Positions 19,481 through 28,899 of a stretch of DNA of 64,000 bases are shown here, one piece after another. The notes under the pieces are model-generated. The model saw only the letters and a list, made by a program, of their open reading frames with translations, had not been told where the DNA came from and did no database searches. The DNA is from Vibrio mimicus CAIM 602 (GTDB lineage: Bacteria > Pseudomonadota > Gammaproteobacteria > Enterobacterales > Vibrionaceae): contig NZ_AOMO01000021.1 in assembly GCF_000338875.1 (NCBI RefSeq), positions 1 through 64,000 of the forward strand. The letters are read 5' to 3'. Made by a program: the position numbers and the translations under genes. Numbering within the stretch: position 1 is the stretch's first letter; the number at the start of each line of letters is the position of its first letter.

Positions 19481-20247
19481 ATGCAGTGGCGTTTTTGTTT
19501 GACAACAGTACTGGGTGTTTTTTGGGGTTTAAACCTGAGTGTTCAAGCCCAAGGTTTGGAATCGTTAACGTATTACACGGAAAACTATCCGCCTCTAAAT
19601 TTTATTCAAGATGGCAAAACCACAGGCATTGCGGTTGATTTACTTCAACAAGCCGCGGCTGAGGTCAATGTAAGCTTGGACCCTGAACAGATTTTAGTGC
19701 AGCCTTGGCCACGTTCTTATCGGTCGGCGCTGCTAAAACCAGATGCAGTGCTGTTTTCAACCACCCGTACAGTGCATCGAGAAAACTTATTTAACTGGGT
19801 AGCCCGATTGCCGATATTAAAGTTGTCGTATTTGCTCGGAAATCAAGCCATATCAAGGTGACTGACCCCATTGAGCTTGGTAATCATCGAATCGGTGTAA
19901 TCCGTGATGATATTGGTGAGCAGCAACTACTGCAAATCGGTGTGCCAAGAGAATCTATGGTTGAGGGCTCGACAGTAACAAGTTTGGCTGAACAGCTCTT
20001 GAAACACCGCATTGATCTGCTTGCCTATGATGAGAGGACAGCGCTTTGGTGGATGAGCCAAGATCGATTTCCTGTTGAAGAATTTGAAACGGTGTACGTT
20101 TTGATGCAAGGTTCACTGTATTACGCATTTAACAAAAATATAGATAAGTCAGTATTGGATGATTTACAGAAAGGCATTGAACTGATTAAAAATAGTGTCG
20201 ATGAAAATGGTGTAAATCGGTATCAAGCCATACTGAACAAGTATTGA
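19481..20247 (+). pseudogene. Periplasmic solute-binding protein (SBP_bac_3 type), frameshifted
   Basis: The first part (ATG 19481, signal peptide ending VQAQ, then LTYYTENYPPLNFIQDGKTTGIAVDLL, the amino-acid-binding family 3 start) runs out of frame after NWVARLPILK and stops at about 19861. The remainder (VVVFARKSSHIKVTDPIELGN... to ...RYQAILNKY) is open in another frame to 20247. Adding one A to the AAA at 19819-19821 gives a continuous protein of about 255 residues. No ABC permease or ATPase adjoins, so when intact it may be a sensory or orphan binding protein. Confidence 0.85.
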
Positions 20248-20274
20248 TAACCATCCCGAGAAGATGTGACCATT

Positions 20275-21252
20275 ATGAGCAACCCAAGCAGTACTATTTT
20301 GACTGAAAGCGGCACTAACGAGTTAGAGATCATTGAATTTCATCTCGAGAAAGTGCTTCCTGACGGGCGAACCAAGACGTGTTACTACGGCATTAACGTC
20401 GCTAAAGTTCGTGAAGTTATCCGAGTTCCGGAAACCACAGATTATCCAAATGCACAACCTCACATGATCGGTGTGTTTTCTTCACGGGAAATTTTAACGC
20501 CGTTAGTGGATTTAGCTGGCTGGCTCGGTGTTCCCACTTCGACCGATATCAGCAAGAAATACGTGATAGTGACTGACTTCAACCGGATGACCAATGGATT
20601 CTTAATTGACAGCATCAGCCGTATTCATCGTATCTCTTGGAATGATGTGGAATCACCAAGCCAGTTCCTTGAAGCTGGCGAACAAGACTGTGTGGTTGCG
20701 GTTGTTCGTCAAGATAAAAAGCTCATCATGATCCTCGATTTCGAGAAGATTATCGCGGACATCAACCCCGAATTGAGTATGGAAAAATACGATGTGACGG
20801 TTGATAGAAAAGTTGACCTGAACCAACGTATGGTCACTAAGCGCAACGCGAAAACCGTTATGGTGGTGGACGACTCCGCCTTCATTCGTAGTTTGATTCA
20901 AGATACGCTCAGTTCCGCGGGTTACAACATCATCGCTTGTAAAGACGGTGGTGAAGCGTATGAAAAACTGATGGAAATTAAGAAAGTGTCCCAAGAAGAG
21001 AACATCCCCGTTAGCGAACTGGTTGATGCCGTCGTTACTGACGTTGAGATGCCTCGTATGGATGGTATGCACTTAGTGAAACGCTTGCGTGATGATGAAT
21101 CCTACACGGCGATGCCTATTGTGATGTTCTCATCCTTGATGAGTGATGATAACCGATCAAAAGCACTGGCACTTGGTGCCAACGACACTATCACCAAGCC
21201 GGAAATCGGCAAAATGGTGTCTATGATGGATAAATACGTACTCAACCTGTGA
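20275..21252 (+). CDS. cheV: Chemotaxis coupling protein CheV
   Basis: The 325-residue protein joins an N-terminal CheW-like domain (about residues 15-165, coupling receptors to CheA) to a C-terminal receiver domain (about 193-325) with MVVDDSAFIRS, phospho-acceptor Asp in VVTDVEMPRMDG and the conserved Thr/Lys. CheV adapts or couples chemoreceptor arrays at the pole. ATG at 20275 is taken as the start; a GTG nine bases upstream is in frame. Vibrios carry several cheV copies away from the main chemotaxis operons. Its position between two binding-protein genes suggests, without proof, that these feed taxis. Confidence 0.93.
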   Translation: MSNPSSTILTESGTNELEIIEFHLEKVLPDGRTKTCYYGINVAKVREVIRVPETTDYPNAQPHMIGVFSSREILTPLVDLAGWLGVPTSTDISKKYVIVTDFNRMTNGFLIDSISRIHRISWNDVESPSQFLEAGEQDCVVAVVRQDKKLIMILDFEKIIADINPELSMEKYDVTVDRKVDLNQRMVTKRNAKTVMVVDDSAFIRSLIQDTLSSAGYNIIACKDGGEAYEKLMEIKKVSQEENIPVSELVDAVVTDVEMPRMDGMHLVKRLRDDESYTAMPIVMFSSLMSDDNRSKALALGANDTITKPEIGKMVSMMDKYVLNL

Positions 21253-21257
21253 GCGAT

Positions 21258-21276
21258 GCGGAGCATAGCTCCGCTT
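21258..21276 (+). terminator. Possible terminator hairpin after cheV
   Basis: GCGGAGC / GCTCCGC with a three-base loop lies six bases after the cheV stop, followed by TTCCTC, a weak T-tract. Readthrough into the next gene is possible. Confidence 0.5.
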
Positions 21277-21387
21277 CCTCTATCGATAGGTGTTTCTCCA
21301 TCGTAACAGCGTTTTAAAGTGAATGGTTTCTGCCTTTTTATCGGTAGATGCTTGAATGCTAGCGAATTAAGTCGCGGTGGGGGTGAT

Positions 21388-22191
21388 ATGCGAATATTTT
21401 GGTTATCGATTCTGCTCTGGCTTTCGTCCAGTGTTTTGGCCGCCCCCCAAACCATCACATTAGTTCTGCCCGCACAAAATGATAATGGTCACGCGTATTA
21501 TCATGAACTTCTCACTCGTGCACTCGAAGCACAAGGTATCTCCTTAGTTATCGAAACTCCGTATTCACATCTTCCACAGAAACGTGTGGTAAAAATGGTG
21601 GAGAACGACCAACTTTCCCTGACTTGGCTATTAGAAAGTGAAGAACGTGACAAACATTTTGCCCATGTCGACGTACCATTAACCAACGGTTTAATCGGGC
21701 AACGTGTGCTGCTAATTCCCCCGAGTTTGCAAGAGCGCTTTAATAAAGTGGCATCCTTGGATGATATGCGTAAAACACAGCTCGTTGCTGGATTAGGTGA
21801 GCGTTGGTTAGACATTACGGTTTGGCGTAATAGCCAGCTACCTTTTTATATTCAGTCGGGTGAATGGCGTGATCTTTATAAAAAGCTTTCTGTGACAGGG
21901 GAGGTCAACTATTTTCCGCGTGGCGTGACGGAAATTTATCAAGAATCATTGCTCAACCCTTATCTAGCCATTGAGCAACATCTTCTTTTTCAATATCAAA
22001 GTGATTTTGTTTTCTACCTCAGCCCGCAAACGGCAAAGTATCAAGGCATATTGGAAAAAGCGCTGAATAACGCGAAAGAATCCGGTTTAATGAATTCGTT
22101 GATTGAGAAGTATTGGGGGGAATCACTTACCCTGTTAAGGCTCAAGCAAAGGCAAGTGATTGAACTGAAAATGCCGGAGCAAACTCAATAA
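21388..22191 (+). CDS. Periplasmic solute-binding-like protein
   Basis: A 267-residue precursor with a signal peptide (MRIFWLSILLWLSSSVLA) and a family-3-like binding-protein fold (QTITLVLPAQNDNGHAYYHELL; C-terminal KESGLMNSLIEKYWG). The ATG at 21388 follows GGTGGGGGTGAT; the longer frame upstream lacks a signal peptide at its start. No ABC permease is linked. Such lone binding proteins often serve sensing, or share a transporter encoded elsewhere. Ligand unknown. Confidence 0.75.
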   Translation: MRIFWLSILLWLSSSVLAAPQTITLVLPAQNDNGHAYYHELLTRALEAQGISLVIETPYSHLPQKRVVKMVENDQLSLTWLLESEERDKHFAHVDVPLTNGLIGQRVLLIPPSLQERFNKVASLDDMRKTQLVAGLGERWLDITVWRNSQLPFYIQSGEWRDLYKKLSVTGEVNYFPRGVTEIYQESLLNPYLAIEQHLLFQYQSDFVFYLSPQTAKYQGILEKALNNAKESGLMNSLIEKYWGESLTLLRLKQRQVIELKMPEQTQ

Positions 22192-22330
22192 ACTTGTACT
22201 TAACTCCTTTATTTTCCGCACAAAAACTGCAACCGAAACTGGTCTTTCATTGCAACATCAGTTATCAATAGAAATGCGATCGTCATCGACCTTGTGAGGT
22301 TGCCCATACTGCGGTAATTTCTGGGCGCTA

Positions 22331-23057
22331 ATGAGGTTCAGACTCTTCTTCACTTACTGTGGTTCAAATGATTCTATGGTTGAAATTTTTATTGTCGTCG
22401 TACTGCTCGTCTTGTTCTTTATCTTTATCCAGAAGTATGTGATTCGCCATGATGACACCAAGGAGTATGGCTATAAAAAGAAAGGGCCACTGCTTGATAT
22501 GAAAGAGAGCGCTTTTTATAACGCTTTAGTGAGTGCCGTTGGTGATCATGGTGTTGTACTGGCGAAGGTGAACATGGCGAATGTCATCACTCCTCATAAA
22601 ATGGCCAATAAGAAACATTGGTTTATCGCTTACAACAAGATTTCAAAAAGCTACTTTGATTTTTTGGTGTGTGATGCAAGAACACTTGAGCCAAGAGTTG
22701 TCATTGAATTAGATGACGGTAAAGAGCTGCAAAAAGGCAAAAGTAGAGCGCGAAAAGTTACTTCTCCATGTTTGTAAATCAGCCAATATTCCGCTCATCG
22801 GGACGAACGTTCGAATGAGTTACCAAGTTGGTAAATTGCGGCGCTTGTTGGCGGCTCATATTGATTTGATTCAACCTGATCAGGAAGTCAGATTCTGTAA
22901 ACGTTGTGGCAGCCCGATGGTGATCAAGGTTGCAACGCAAGGTGAGTACCGCGGGCGTCGATTCTTCACATGCAGCCGACAACCACACTGTTCATACACT
23001 GAAAACTACAATGTGGTTTATGAATTTGAAGAAGAGGAGAGTGCGGATAACAACTAA
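22331..23057 (+). pseudogene. DUF2726 protein with C-terminal zinc finger, frameshifted
   Basis: The first frame gives an N-terminal membrane helix (VEIFIVVVLLVLFFIFIQ) and the start of a DUF2726 domain ending near VVIELDDGKELQK. The domain continues in another frame (KVEREKLLLHVCKSANIPLIG..., then a four-cysteine finger CKRCGSPM...CSRQPHC like topoisomerase zinc ribbons) to 23057. Removing one A from the five-A run at 22731-22735 joins the two into about 241 residues. DUF2726 is restriction-endonuclease-like in fold and may act on nucleic acid. ATG at 22376 is an alternative start. Confidence 0.8.
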
Positions 23058-24116
23058 TCAGAGGCTTTCGGTTTGCTGACTCGTGGTATCTGGCTGAGTT
23101 TGTGCATGTTTGAATAAGCGAACCTGATTTCTTCCGGCTTTCTTGGCTCGATAAAGCTCTATATCAGCAAACTTGAGGAGATCATTAAGTTGATCTCCAG
23201 GCTGATATTCACATACTCCAATACTGATTGTGACCTGCACTCGTTTATCACCAAATGCAAAGATGTGCTGGCTGATAATGGCTCTTAACCGCTCGCAAAC
23301 CCGCTCCGCTTGTTCAAGCGATTGATCAAATAAGGTAACGCAGAACTCTTCACCGCCAATTCGATACAAATTATTGTCACCCACCACTTGAGCGAGTAGC
23401 CGTGTTGTCTCAATCAGCACTTTATCGCCAGTATCATGACCAAACTGATCGTTAATGGATTTAAAGAAATCCAAATCAATCACGAGCAAACTGAGCGTGG
23501 TTTGATCATTAAATTGCTCGAAATGCTGGAAAGAGGTCGTGAGTGATAACCGATTGTGTGCACTGGTCAGTGGATCTCGCGAGGCGAGGTAGAGCAGAGA
23601 GTTTTCAATTTTACGTCGATTTTGCTCATACACATGAGAAACAACCCAAATCCCGATATAGGCGAAAGATAAATGAAGTGAAACAGACCAAGAGATAAGC
23701 GGCTCATTTTGCAATTGCCAATAAACAATACCGCTTTGAAGAATGAGAAAAAGAGAAGAGGTCAAAAAGGCAAAGCGGGCAGAAGTAAAAATGTAAAACA
23801 GAATCGGTACAAAGCAGCTCCAAACATAAACCCCCATGACCAAGGGTTTCATATAAGTCGCAAACAATGTGGTACCAGTTAATACAAACAAATAGAGGTA
23901 AATTTGCCCTTCAGTATGAGCACGCTTCTTTGCGAGCGTATGGATATAGAGAGAGTAAATCGCACACACGGATTCAACTAAGGCTAACTCGAATTGCTTG
24001 AGCGACAAAAAATTGATCATTGCCATCATAAAAGCAATCAATGCCCAAAAAAAACTCAGGCCGCAAAGCACTGAAGCTCGTAGCGTCTGCGTATTGTCAA
24101 ATAACCTAGCATCCAT
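23058..24116 (-). CDS. Membrane diguanylate cyclase (GGDEF)
   Basis: The 352-residue protein has about five to six membrane helices (residues 15-165) with no recognised sensor domain, then a GGDEF domain with the active-site motif GGEEF at residues 254-258 and DLDFFKSINDQFGHDTGD upstream. It should make cyclic di-GMP at the inner membrane and so influence motility and biofilm. The product-inhibition I-site RxxD expected just before GGEEF reads VVGD, so feedback inhibition is probably absent. It converges on the DUF2726 gene, stop to stop with no gap. Confidence 0.92.
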   Translation of the reverse strand: MDARLFDNTQTLRASVLCGLSFFWALIAFMMAMINFLSLKQFELALVESVCAIYSLYIHTLAKKRAHTEGQIYLYLFVLTGTTLFATYMKPLVMGVYVWSCFVPILFYIFTSARFAFLTSSLFLILQSGIVYWQLQNEPLISWSVSLHLSFAYIGIWVVSHVYEQNRRKIENSLLYLASRDPLTSAHNRLSLTTSFQHFEQFNDQTTLSLLVIDLDFFKSINDQFGHDTGDKVLIETTRLLAQVVGDNNLYRIGGEEFCVTLFDQSLEQAERVCERLRAIISQHIFAFGDKRVQVTISIGVCEYQPGDQLNDLLKFADIELYRAKKAGRNQVRLFKHAQTQPDTTSQQTESL

Positions 24117-24388
24117 GTACTGACCCTCTCCGGGGCTAAAGGTAAGCGTTTATAGTACAGAGTTGAACGTCGTGATCAACTTTGCTTCTGAATGCACATC
24201 ACAAAAGTAGACGGCGCTCTAATTCTTTAAAAGGTGGAAGTTTTTACAGAACGACATCAGAAATTAATTTTTAAAAGAACAAAAAAACAACAAACTGATT
24301 GCGGAAAAGCCAAACGGTTCAAAAACAAAGAAATTGGGCTTGCACGTCAGAAAAACTGCCGCTAATATCCACCTCGTTCTAAAGCGAT

Positions 24389-24465
24389 GCGTCCGTAGCT
24401 CAGTTGGTTAGAGCACCACCTTGACATGGTGGGGGTCGGTGGTTCGAGTCCACTCGGACGCACCA
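24389..24465 (+). tRNA. tRNA-Val (anticodon GAC)
   Basis: A complete 77-base cloverleaf with encoded CCA: acceptor stem GCGTCCG/CGGACGC, D-loop AGCTCAGTTGGTTAGAGC, anticodon loop TTGACAT and T-loop GGTTCGAGTCC. Confidence 0.97.
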
Positions 24466-24487
24466 TGAGAAACTTACAAAATAGCAT

Positions 24488-24564
24488 GCGTCTATAGCTC
24501 AGTTGGTTAGAGCACCACCTTGACATGGTGGGGGTCGGTGGTTCGAGTCCACTTAGACGCACCA
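24488..24564 (+). tRNA. tRNA-Val (anticodon GAC), second copy
   Basis: Nearly identical to the copy 22 bases upstream. The acceptor stem differs by paired, compensating changes (GCGTCTA/TAGACGC), so both fold normally. Likely transcribed together. Confidence 0.97.
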
Positions 24565-24584
24565 GAATTCGTTCATTAAGAACA

Positions 24585-24619
24585 AACAACAAAGCCCACT
24601 TTCAGTGGGCTTTGTTGTT
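24585..24619 (+). terminator. Terminator of the tRNA-Val pair
   Basis: A long stem (AACAACAAAGCCCACT with AGTGGGCTTTGTTGTT) closes 20 bases after the second tRNA, with T-rich sequence at its 3' side. Confidence 0.88.
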
Positions 24620-24776
24620 TCTGTCTGCCAATTCACTTTCTACTCATTTCTGTTCATATAAATTGAGCTTAGTATGAAATACCGAGTCACAATCGAGTCG
24701 GCATTGATCTATCATTAGTAAGCGTTTTTTGTATTGAATCAATGTGGTATGCGCTATGGCGTAGGTGAGGGGATGT

Positions 24777-26210
24777 ATGTCACAGCCAGTAGATAAGAAA
24801 ACCTTTCTGAGTATTTTCTTCACCGTATTTCTGCCAATGTTTTTGGCGGCGGTGGATCAAACACTGCTTGCTACCGCTACGCCCGCCATTGTTCGTGACC
24901 TAGGTAATTTACAACTTTCATCGTGGATTGCGATTGGCTACATGCTGGCTAGTGCAGCCAGTGTGCCAGTGTATGGCTGGTTAGGCGATCAATATGGCCG
25001 AAAGCCGATGCTGATGACATCGTTAGTGATTTTTGCATTGGGCTCCGTCATCTGTGCTTTTGCCACCAGTATGCCGATGCTGGTGGCGGGTAGGATAGTG
25101 CAAGGCTTAGGAAGCGGTGGTTTGATGAGCTTGTCGCAAGCTCTGATTGGTGAATTGGTTCCGCCACGGGAACGTGCCCGATTCCAAGGTTACTTTTCTT
25201 CATTGTTCGCGATTGCAAGTATCGGTGGGCCTGTTTTGGGTGGGGTGCTTGTGACTTATCTCTCTTGGCAGTGGTTGTTTTGGTTTAACTTACCTCTGGT
25301 TGGCTTGGCTTTATACAAACTATCTAAGTTCAAGTTTGTGCAGACCTCTCGCAAATCGGATGCCTCGATTGATGTTGCTGGACTGATTTTATTCCCCAGC
25401 ATGATGACATTGATCATCTATTGGCTTTCCGCGGGTGGGCATTATTTTCCTTGGTTCTCGACCACCAGTTTCACTCTTGTGGGGTTATTTGCCGTTACTT
25501 CATTTCTGTTTGTGGCTCAGCAAAAAAGAGTTAAAGCTTCATTCCTTCCGCTTGCCTTGTTGGCGAAGCGCGAGATTCACATTCCGCTGCTATCCACATT
25601 CATTTTTGCGGCTTGCCTGTTTGCGTTGATCTTCTTTTTGCCAATCTACCTGCAGTTAGGGTTACGGGTTAATGCTGCACAGTCAGGTTTTCTATTGATC
25701 CCTCTTTCATGTGGCATCATTGGCGGTGCCTACATCACAGGCAAAGTCATTGCCAAAACGGGAGTGCCGAAATTTTTGCCCGTATGTGGAATGAGTTTAA
25801 GCAGTTGTGCGTTTGCGGTGTTGGCTATATTTCCATTGCAGGCAAATGCAGTCAGTGCGTGTGCGGCGCTATGTGGTTTAGGGTTGGGTACGGTAATGCC
25901 ATCCACACAAGTACTGATACAAACTCTTGCGGGTAAAGCCAATTTGGGGCGCATTACCGCCATGGCCTCGCTAAGCCGATCGTTGGGAGCCTCAGTCGGA
26001 ACCGCGTTTTTTGGCACTCTAATCTACTCTTTATTACCTGAAATCTCTCCACACAGTGGGTTGCAAGCCATTGCTGCACTACCACAAAATGAAGTGTTGC
26101 ATGCTTTCCACATTGGATTTGCTGTCGCCTCTTTGCTGGCATTATTTGGTGCTTTTAACGCTTTACGAGCCCCGAAAATTCAATTGGATGACTACGCGTT
26201 CGATTCCTAA
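24777..26210 (+). CDS. MFS multidrug exporter, DHA2 (EmrB/QacA) family
   Basis: About 14 hydrophobic segments in 477 residues with family motifs: LDQTLLATATPAI-like helix 1 (AAVDQTLLATATPAIVRDL), GWLGDQYGRKPM (motif A) and GPVLGGVLV (motif C, antiporter signature). It should export drugs or metabolites across the inner membrane using the proton gradient. ATG at 24777 follows GAGGGGATGT; an in-frame GTG 12 bases upstream is less likely. No HlyD/EmrA partner adjoins, unlike emrAB operons. Substrate unknown. Confidence 0.9.
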   Translation: MSQPVDKKTFLSIFFTVFLPMFLAAVDQTLLATATPAIVRDLGNLQLSSWIAIGYMLASAASVPVYGWLGDQYGRKPMLMTSLVIFALGSVICAFATSMPMLVAGRIVQGLGSGGLMSLSQALIGELVPPRERARFQGYFSSLFAIASIGGPVLGGVLVTYLSWQWLFWFNLPLVGLALYKLSKFKFVQTSRKSDASIDVAGLILFPSMMTLIIYWLSAGGHYFPWFSTTSFTLVGLFAVTSFLFVAQQKRVKASFLPLALLAKREIHIPLLSTFIFAACLFALIFFLPIYLQLGLRVNAAQSGFLLIPLSCGIIGGAYITGKVIAKTGVPKFLPVCGMSLSSCAFAVLAIFPLQANAVSACAALCGLGLGTVMPSTQVLIQTLAGKANLGRITAMASLSRSLGASVGTAFFGTLIYSLLPEISPHSGLQAIAALPQNEVLHAFHIGFAVASLLALFGAFNALRAPKIQLDDYAFDS

Positions 26211-26285
26211 ATCTGAACAGTAGAAGTAATAAAAATCAGCCAGTGTCGATTCGCCCAAGATCAATAATCCTGTTTTCAACAGCAA

Positions 26286-26301
26286 GTGTAAACGTTTAAC
26301 C
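26286..26301 (+). promoter_or_regulatory. GalR/LacI-family operator, distal
   Basis: GTGTAAACGTTTAACC is a near-palindrome around ACGT and fits the GalR/GalS consensus GTGKAANCGNTTACAC at most positions. It lies about 330 bases before galT. Confidence 0.7.
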
Positions 26302-26458
26302 ATTGGCTATTCTGTATGGTCATAATAAATAGATTGGTTTTGTTTCATTGTTCGTTACCGCACTTATAACTGTGTTGATAATAGCGATATTGCGATGGCT
26401 GACTGCGAGTTGAAGCAGAAATGTCTATCTTCCTGCTGGCGTCAACAAATGAAAATAA

Positions 26459-26474
26459 ATGGAAACGTTTACAC
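26459..26474 (+). promoter_or_regulatory. GalR/LacI-family operator, proximal
   Basis: ATGGAAACGTTTACAC shares the AAACGTTTA core with the distal site 173 bases upstream. Paired operators flanking a promoter are how E. coli GalR forms a repression loop. Confidence 0.7.
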
Positions 26475-26615
26475 TGTGGGATTCGCTTCACAGAATATGA
26501 TTGGAAATGGTTGCTATGCTTTCGCAAAGGCTGACCAGTGTGTCGTAAGCCTAATGTTTGAGTATTGCTGACTATCTTCTCATCCAATTGTGGGTTGGGA
26601 AGTGAGAGAAACATC

Positions 26616-27671
26616 ATGCCTGAGCTTAAGTTCAACCCAGTAGATCATCCTCATCGTCGTTATAATCCATTGACTGGTCAGTGGGTCTTGGTTTCCCCAC
26701 ATCGTGCGAAGCGGCCTTGGAGTGGACAAGATGAAAAGCCAGCGACACAAGAACTCCCCAGTTATGATATGCAATGCTTTTTGTGTCCAACAAATACGAG
26801 AATTTCCGGTGATGTGAATCCCGACTATTCGAGCACCTATGTATTTCGCAACGATTTTGCGGCTTTAATGCCAGATTCACCTGAAGCACCAGAGTCCACT
26901 CATCCTTTATTTAAAATCCAAGCTGTTCGCGGCTTAAGCCGTGTGATCTGCTTTTCTCCCGATCACAGCAAAACCTTGCCTGAACTTTCTCTGACACAAA
27001 TCCGAAACGTGATCGAAACGTGGAATGAGCAAATTGAAGAGTTGGGTCAGGATTATGTCTGGGTTCAAGCCTTCGAAAATAAAGGTGAGACGATGGGATG
27101 CTCACAACCTCATCCGCATGGACAAATTTGGGCGAATAGCTTCCTTCCGAATGAAATAGAGCGTAAAGAGCAACACCTGAAAGCCTATTACTTAGAACAT
27201 GGTAGCAACTTGTTGGTTGATTATGTGCAAGCCGAATTGCAGGACGGCGCACGTACGGTCGTGGAAACCGAACACTGGTTGGCGGTTGTCCCTTATTGGG
27301 CTGCTTGGCCATTTGAGACTATGTTGTTACCCAAAACGCATATTCGGCGCATGAATGAGTTAAGTGATGCTCAGCGTGATGACTTGGCATTGGCAATTAA
27401 AAAACTCACCAGCCGCTATGACAACCTGTTCCAGTGTTCATTTCCGTATTCTATGGGATGGCATTTTGCTCCGTTTTTTGAATCGGGTACGGATATTGAA
27501 CACTGGCAGCTGCATGCACTTTTTTATCCGCCGTTACTACGCAGTGCCACGGTTCGTAAGTTTATGGTCGGCTACGAAATGCTGGCCGAGAATCAGCGTG
27601 ACCTGACAGCGGAACAAGCTACGCAACGGTTACGTACTGTGAGTGATGTGCATTACAAGCAAACGAAATAA
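26616..27671 (+). CDS. galT: Galactose-1-phosphate uridylyltransferase GalT
   Basis: Exchanges UMP between UDP-glucose and galactose-1-phosphate in the Leloir pathway. The 351-residue protein has the histidine-triad active site HPHGQIW, zinc-ligand segment [12 protein letters not shown], and the conserved N-terminus [23 protein letters not shown] at 26616 is supported by homology to GalT N-termini; the frame is open 17 codons further upstream. First gene of galTKM. galE is not in the window. Confidence 0.96.
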   Translation: MPELKFNPVDHPHRRYNPLTGQWVLVSPHRAKRPWSGQDEKPATQELPSYDMQCFLCPTNTRISGDVNPDYSSTYVFRNDFAALMPDSPEAPESTHPLFKIQAVRGLSRVICFSPDHSKTLPELSLTQIRNVIETWNEQIEELGQDYVWVQAFENKGETMGCSQPHPHGQIWANSFLPNEIERKEQHLKAYYLEHGSNLLVDYVQAELQDGARTVVETEHWLAVVPYWAAWPFETMLLPKTHIRRMNELSDAQRDDLALAIKKLTSRYDNLFQCSFPYSMGWHFAPFFESGTDIEHWQLHALFYPPLLRSATVRKFMVGYEMLAENQRDLTAEQATQRLRTVSDVHYKQTK

Positions 27672-27730
27672 TTTTGAATTGTGCTCAAAGCTTTGGAGTA
27701 CGGTTCCCCATTTTAAAAGTGAGAAGCCCT

Positions 27731-28891
27731 ATGTCTGAATTAATCCATAACGTCAAAGCTGCGTTCAAACAAGTGCTTAGTTATGTTCCGACACACGTCG
27801 TTCAGGCTCCTGGACGAGTTAATTTGATTGGTGAGCACACCGATTACAACGATGGTTTTGTTCTGCCTTGTGCAATCAATTATCAAACTGTGGTCGCTGC
27901 AGCCAAACGGGATGATTACACAGTACGCTTGGTGGCCGTGGATTATAGCAATGAAACCGATGAGTTTGACTTACGTGACGAGATTCGTTTTCTGCCAGAG
28001 AAAATGTGGGCGAACTACATTCGTGGTGTAGTGAAATGCTTGATTGAGCGTGGTTTTGAGTTTCGTGGCGCGGATATCGCAGTGTCAGGTAATGTTCCGC
28101 AAGGCGCTGGACTCAGTTCATCAGCTGCTTTGGAAGTGGTGATCGGCCAAACATTTAAAGAGCTGTATCAATTAAAAATAAGCCAAGCAGAAATTGCTCT
28201 TAATGGGCAGCAAGCGGAAAACCAGTTCGTTGGCTGTAATTGCGGGATTATGGATCAAATGATCTCTGCGCAAGGGCAAGCGAATCACGCACTGTTGCTC
28301 GATTGCCGCAGTCTGCAAACGGAAGCTGTCTCCATGCCTGAACAGATGGCCGTGGTGATCATTAATTCCAACAAAAAGCGTGGTTTGGTTGATAGTGAAT
28401 ACAACACCCGTCGTCAGCAGTGTGAAGCTGCGGCACAGGCTTTCGGAGTTAAGGCGTTGCGTGATGTGACGATGTCACGATTTCACGTCAAACAAGCTGA
28501 GCTTGATCCGATTGTTGCTAAACGAGCGCGGCATGTCATCACTGAAAATGAGCGCACACTGCATGCGGCACAGGCTCTGCGTGAAGGTGATATTAAACGC
28601 CTAGGGGAATTGATGGCGGCATCTCATGCCTCAATGCGTGATGATTTTGAAATTACTGTTAAAGAGATTGATATCTTGGTGGAGATCGTGAAAAACGTCA
28701 TTGGCGATCAAGGTGGAGTGCGAATGACTGGTGGTGGTTTTGGTGGTTGTGTGGTGGCCTTGGTGGCACCAAGTCAGGTTGAAGCGGTCAAGCAGGCGGT
28801 TGCTGAACAATACCAAATAGCGACTAGGCTGAAAGAAACCATCTATGTTTGTTATGCGACAGAAGGCGCAGGCTTAGTTGAGCACTTATAA
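27731..28891 (+). CDS. galK: Galactokinase GalK
   Basis: Phosphorylates alpha-D-galactose with ATP. The 386-residue GHMP kinase has the galactokinase signature [17 protein letters not shown], the ATP-binding loop [15 protein letters not shown] and the C-terminal [18 protein letters not shown] at 27731 ([12 protein letters not shown]) is chosen by similarity. It lies 59 bases after galT. Confidence 0.96.
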   Translation: MSELIHNVKAAFKQVLSYVPTHVVQAPGRVNLIGEHTDYNDGFVLPCAINYQTVVAAAKRDDYTVRLVAVDYSNETDEFDLRDEIRFLPEKMWANYIRGVVKCLIERGFEFRGADIAVSGNVPQGAGLSSSAALEVVIGQTFKELYQLKISQAEIALNGQQAENQFVGCNCGIMDQMISAQGQANHALLLDCRSLQTEAVSMPEQMAVVIINSNKKRGLVDSEYNTRRQQCEAAAQAFGVKALRDVTMSRFHVKQAELDPIVAKRARHVITENERTLHAAQALREGDIKRLGELMAASHASMRDDFEITVKEIDILVEIVKNVIGDQGGVRMTGGGFGGCVVALVAPSQVEAVKQAVAEQYQIATRLKETIYVCYATEGAGLVEHL

Positions 28892-28899
28892 GGCCCGTA

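Larger units (their letters stand above)
26211..26615. other. Regulatory region upstream of galT
   Basis: About 400 bases without a gene. It contains the two GalR-like operators listed separately and presumably the gal promoter and a 5' leader. No riboswitch was recognised. Confidence 0.6.

Noticed and set aside
24389-24619. tRNA-Val pair as attachment site of an island
   Set aside because: No integrase gene and no partial tRNA direct repeat were seen within the window; the flanking genes look like ordinary core genes.
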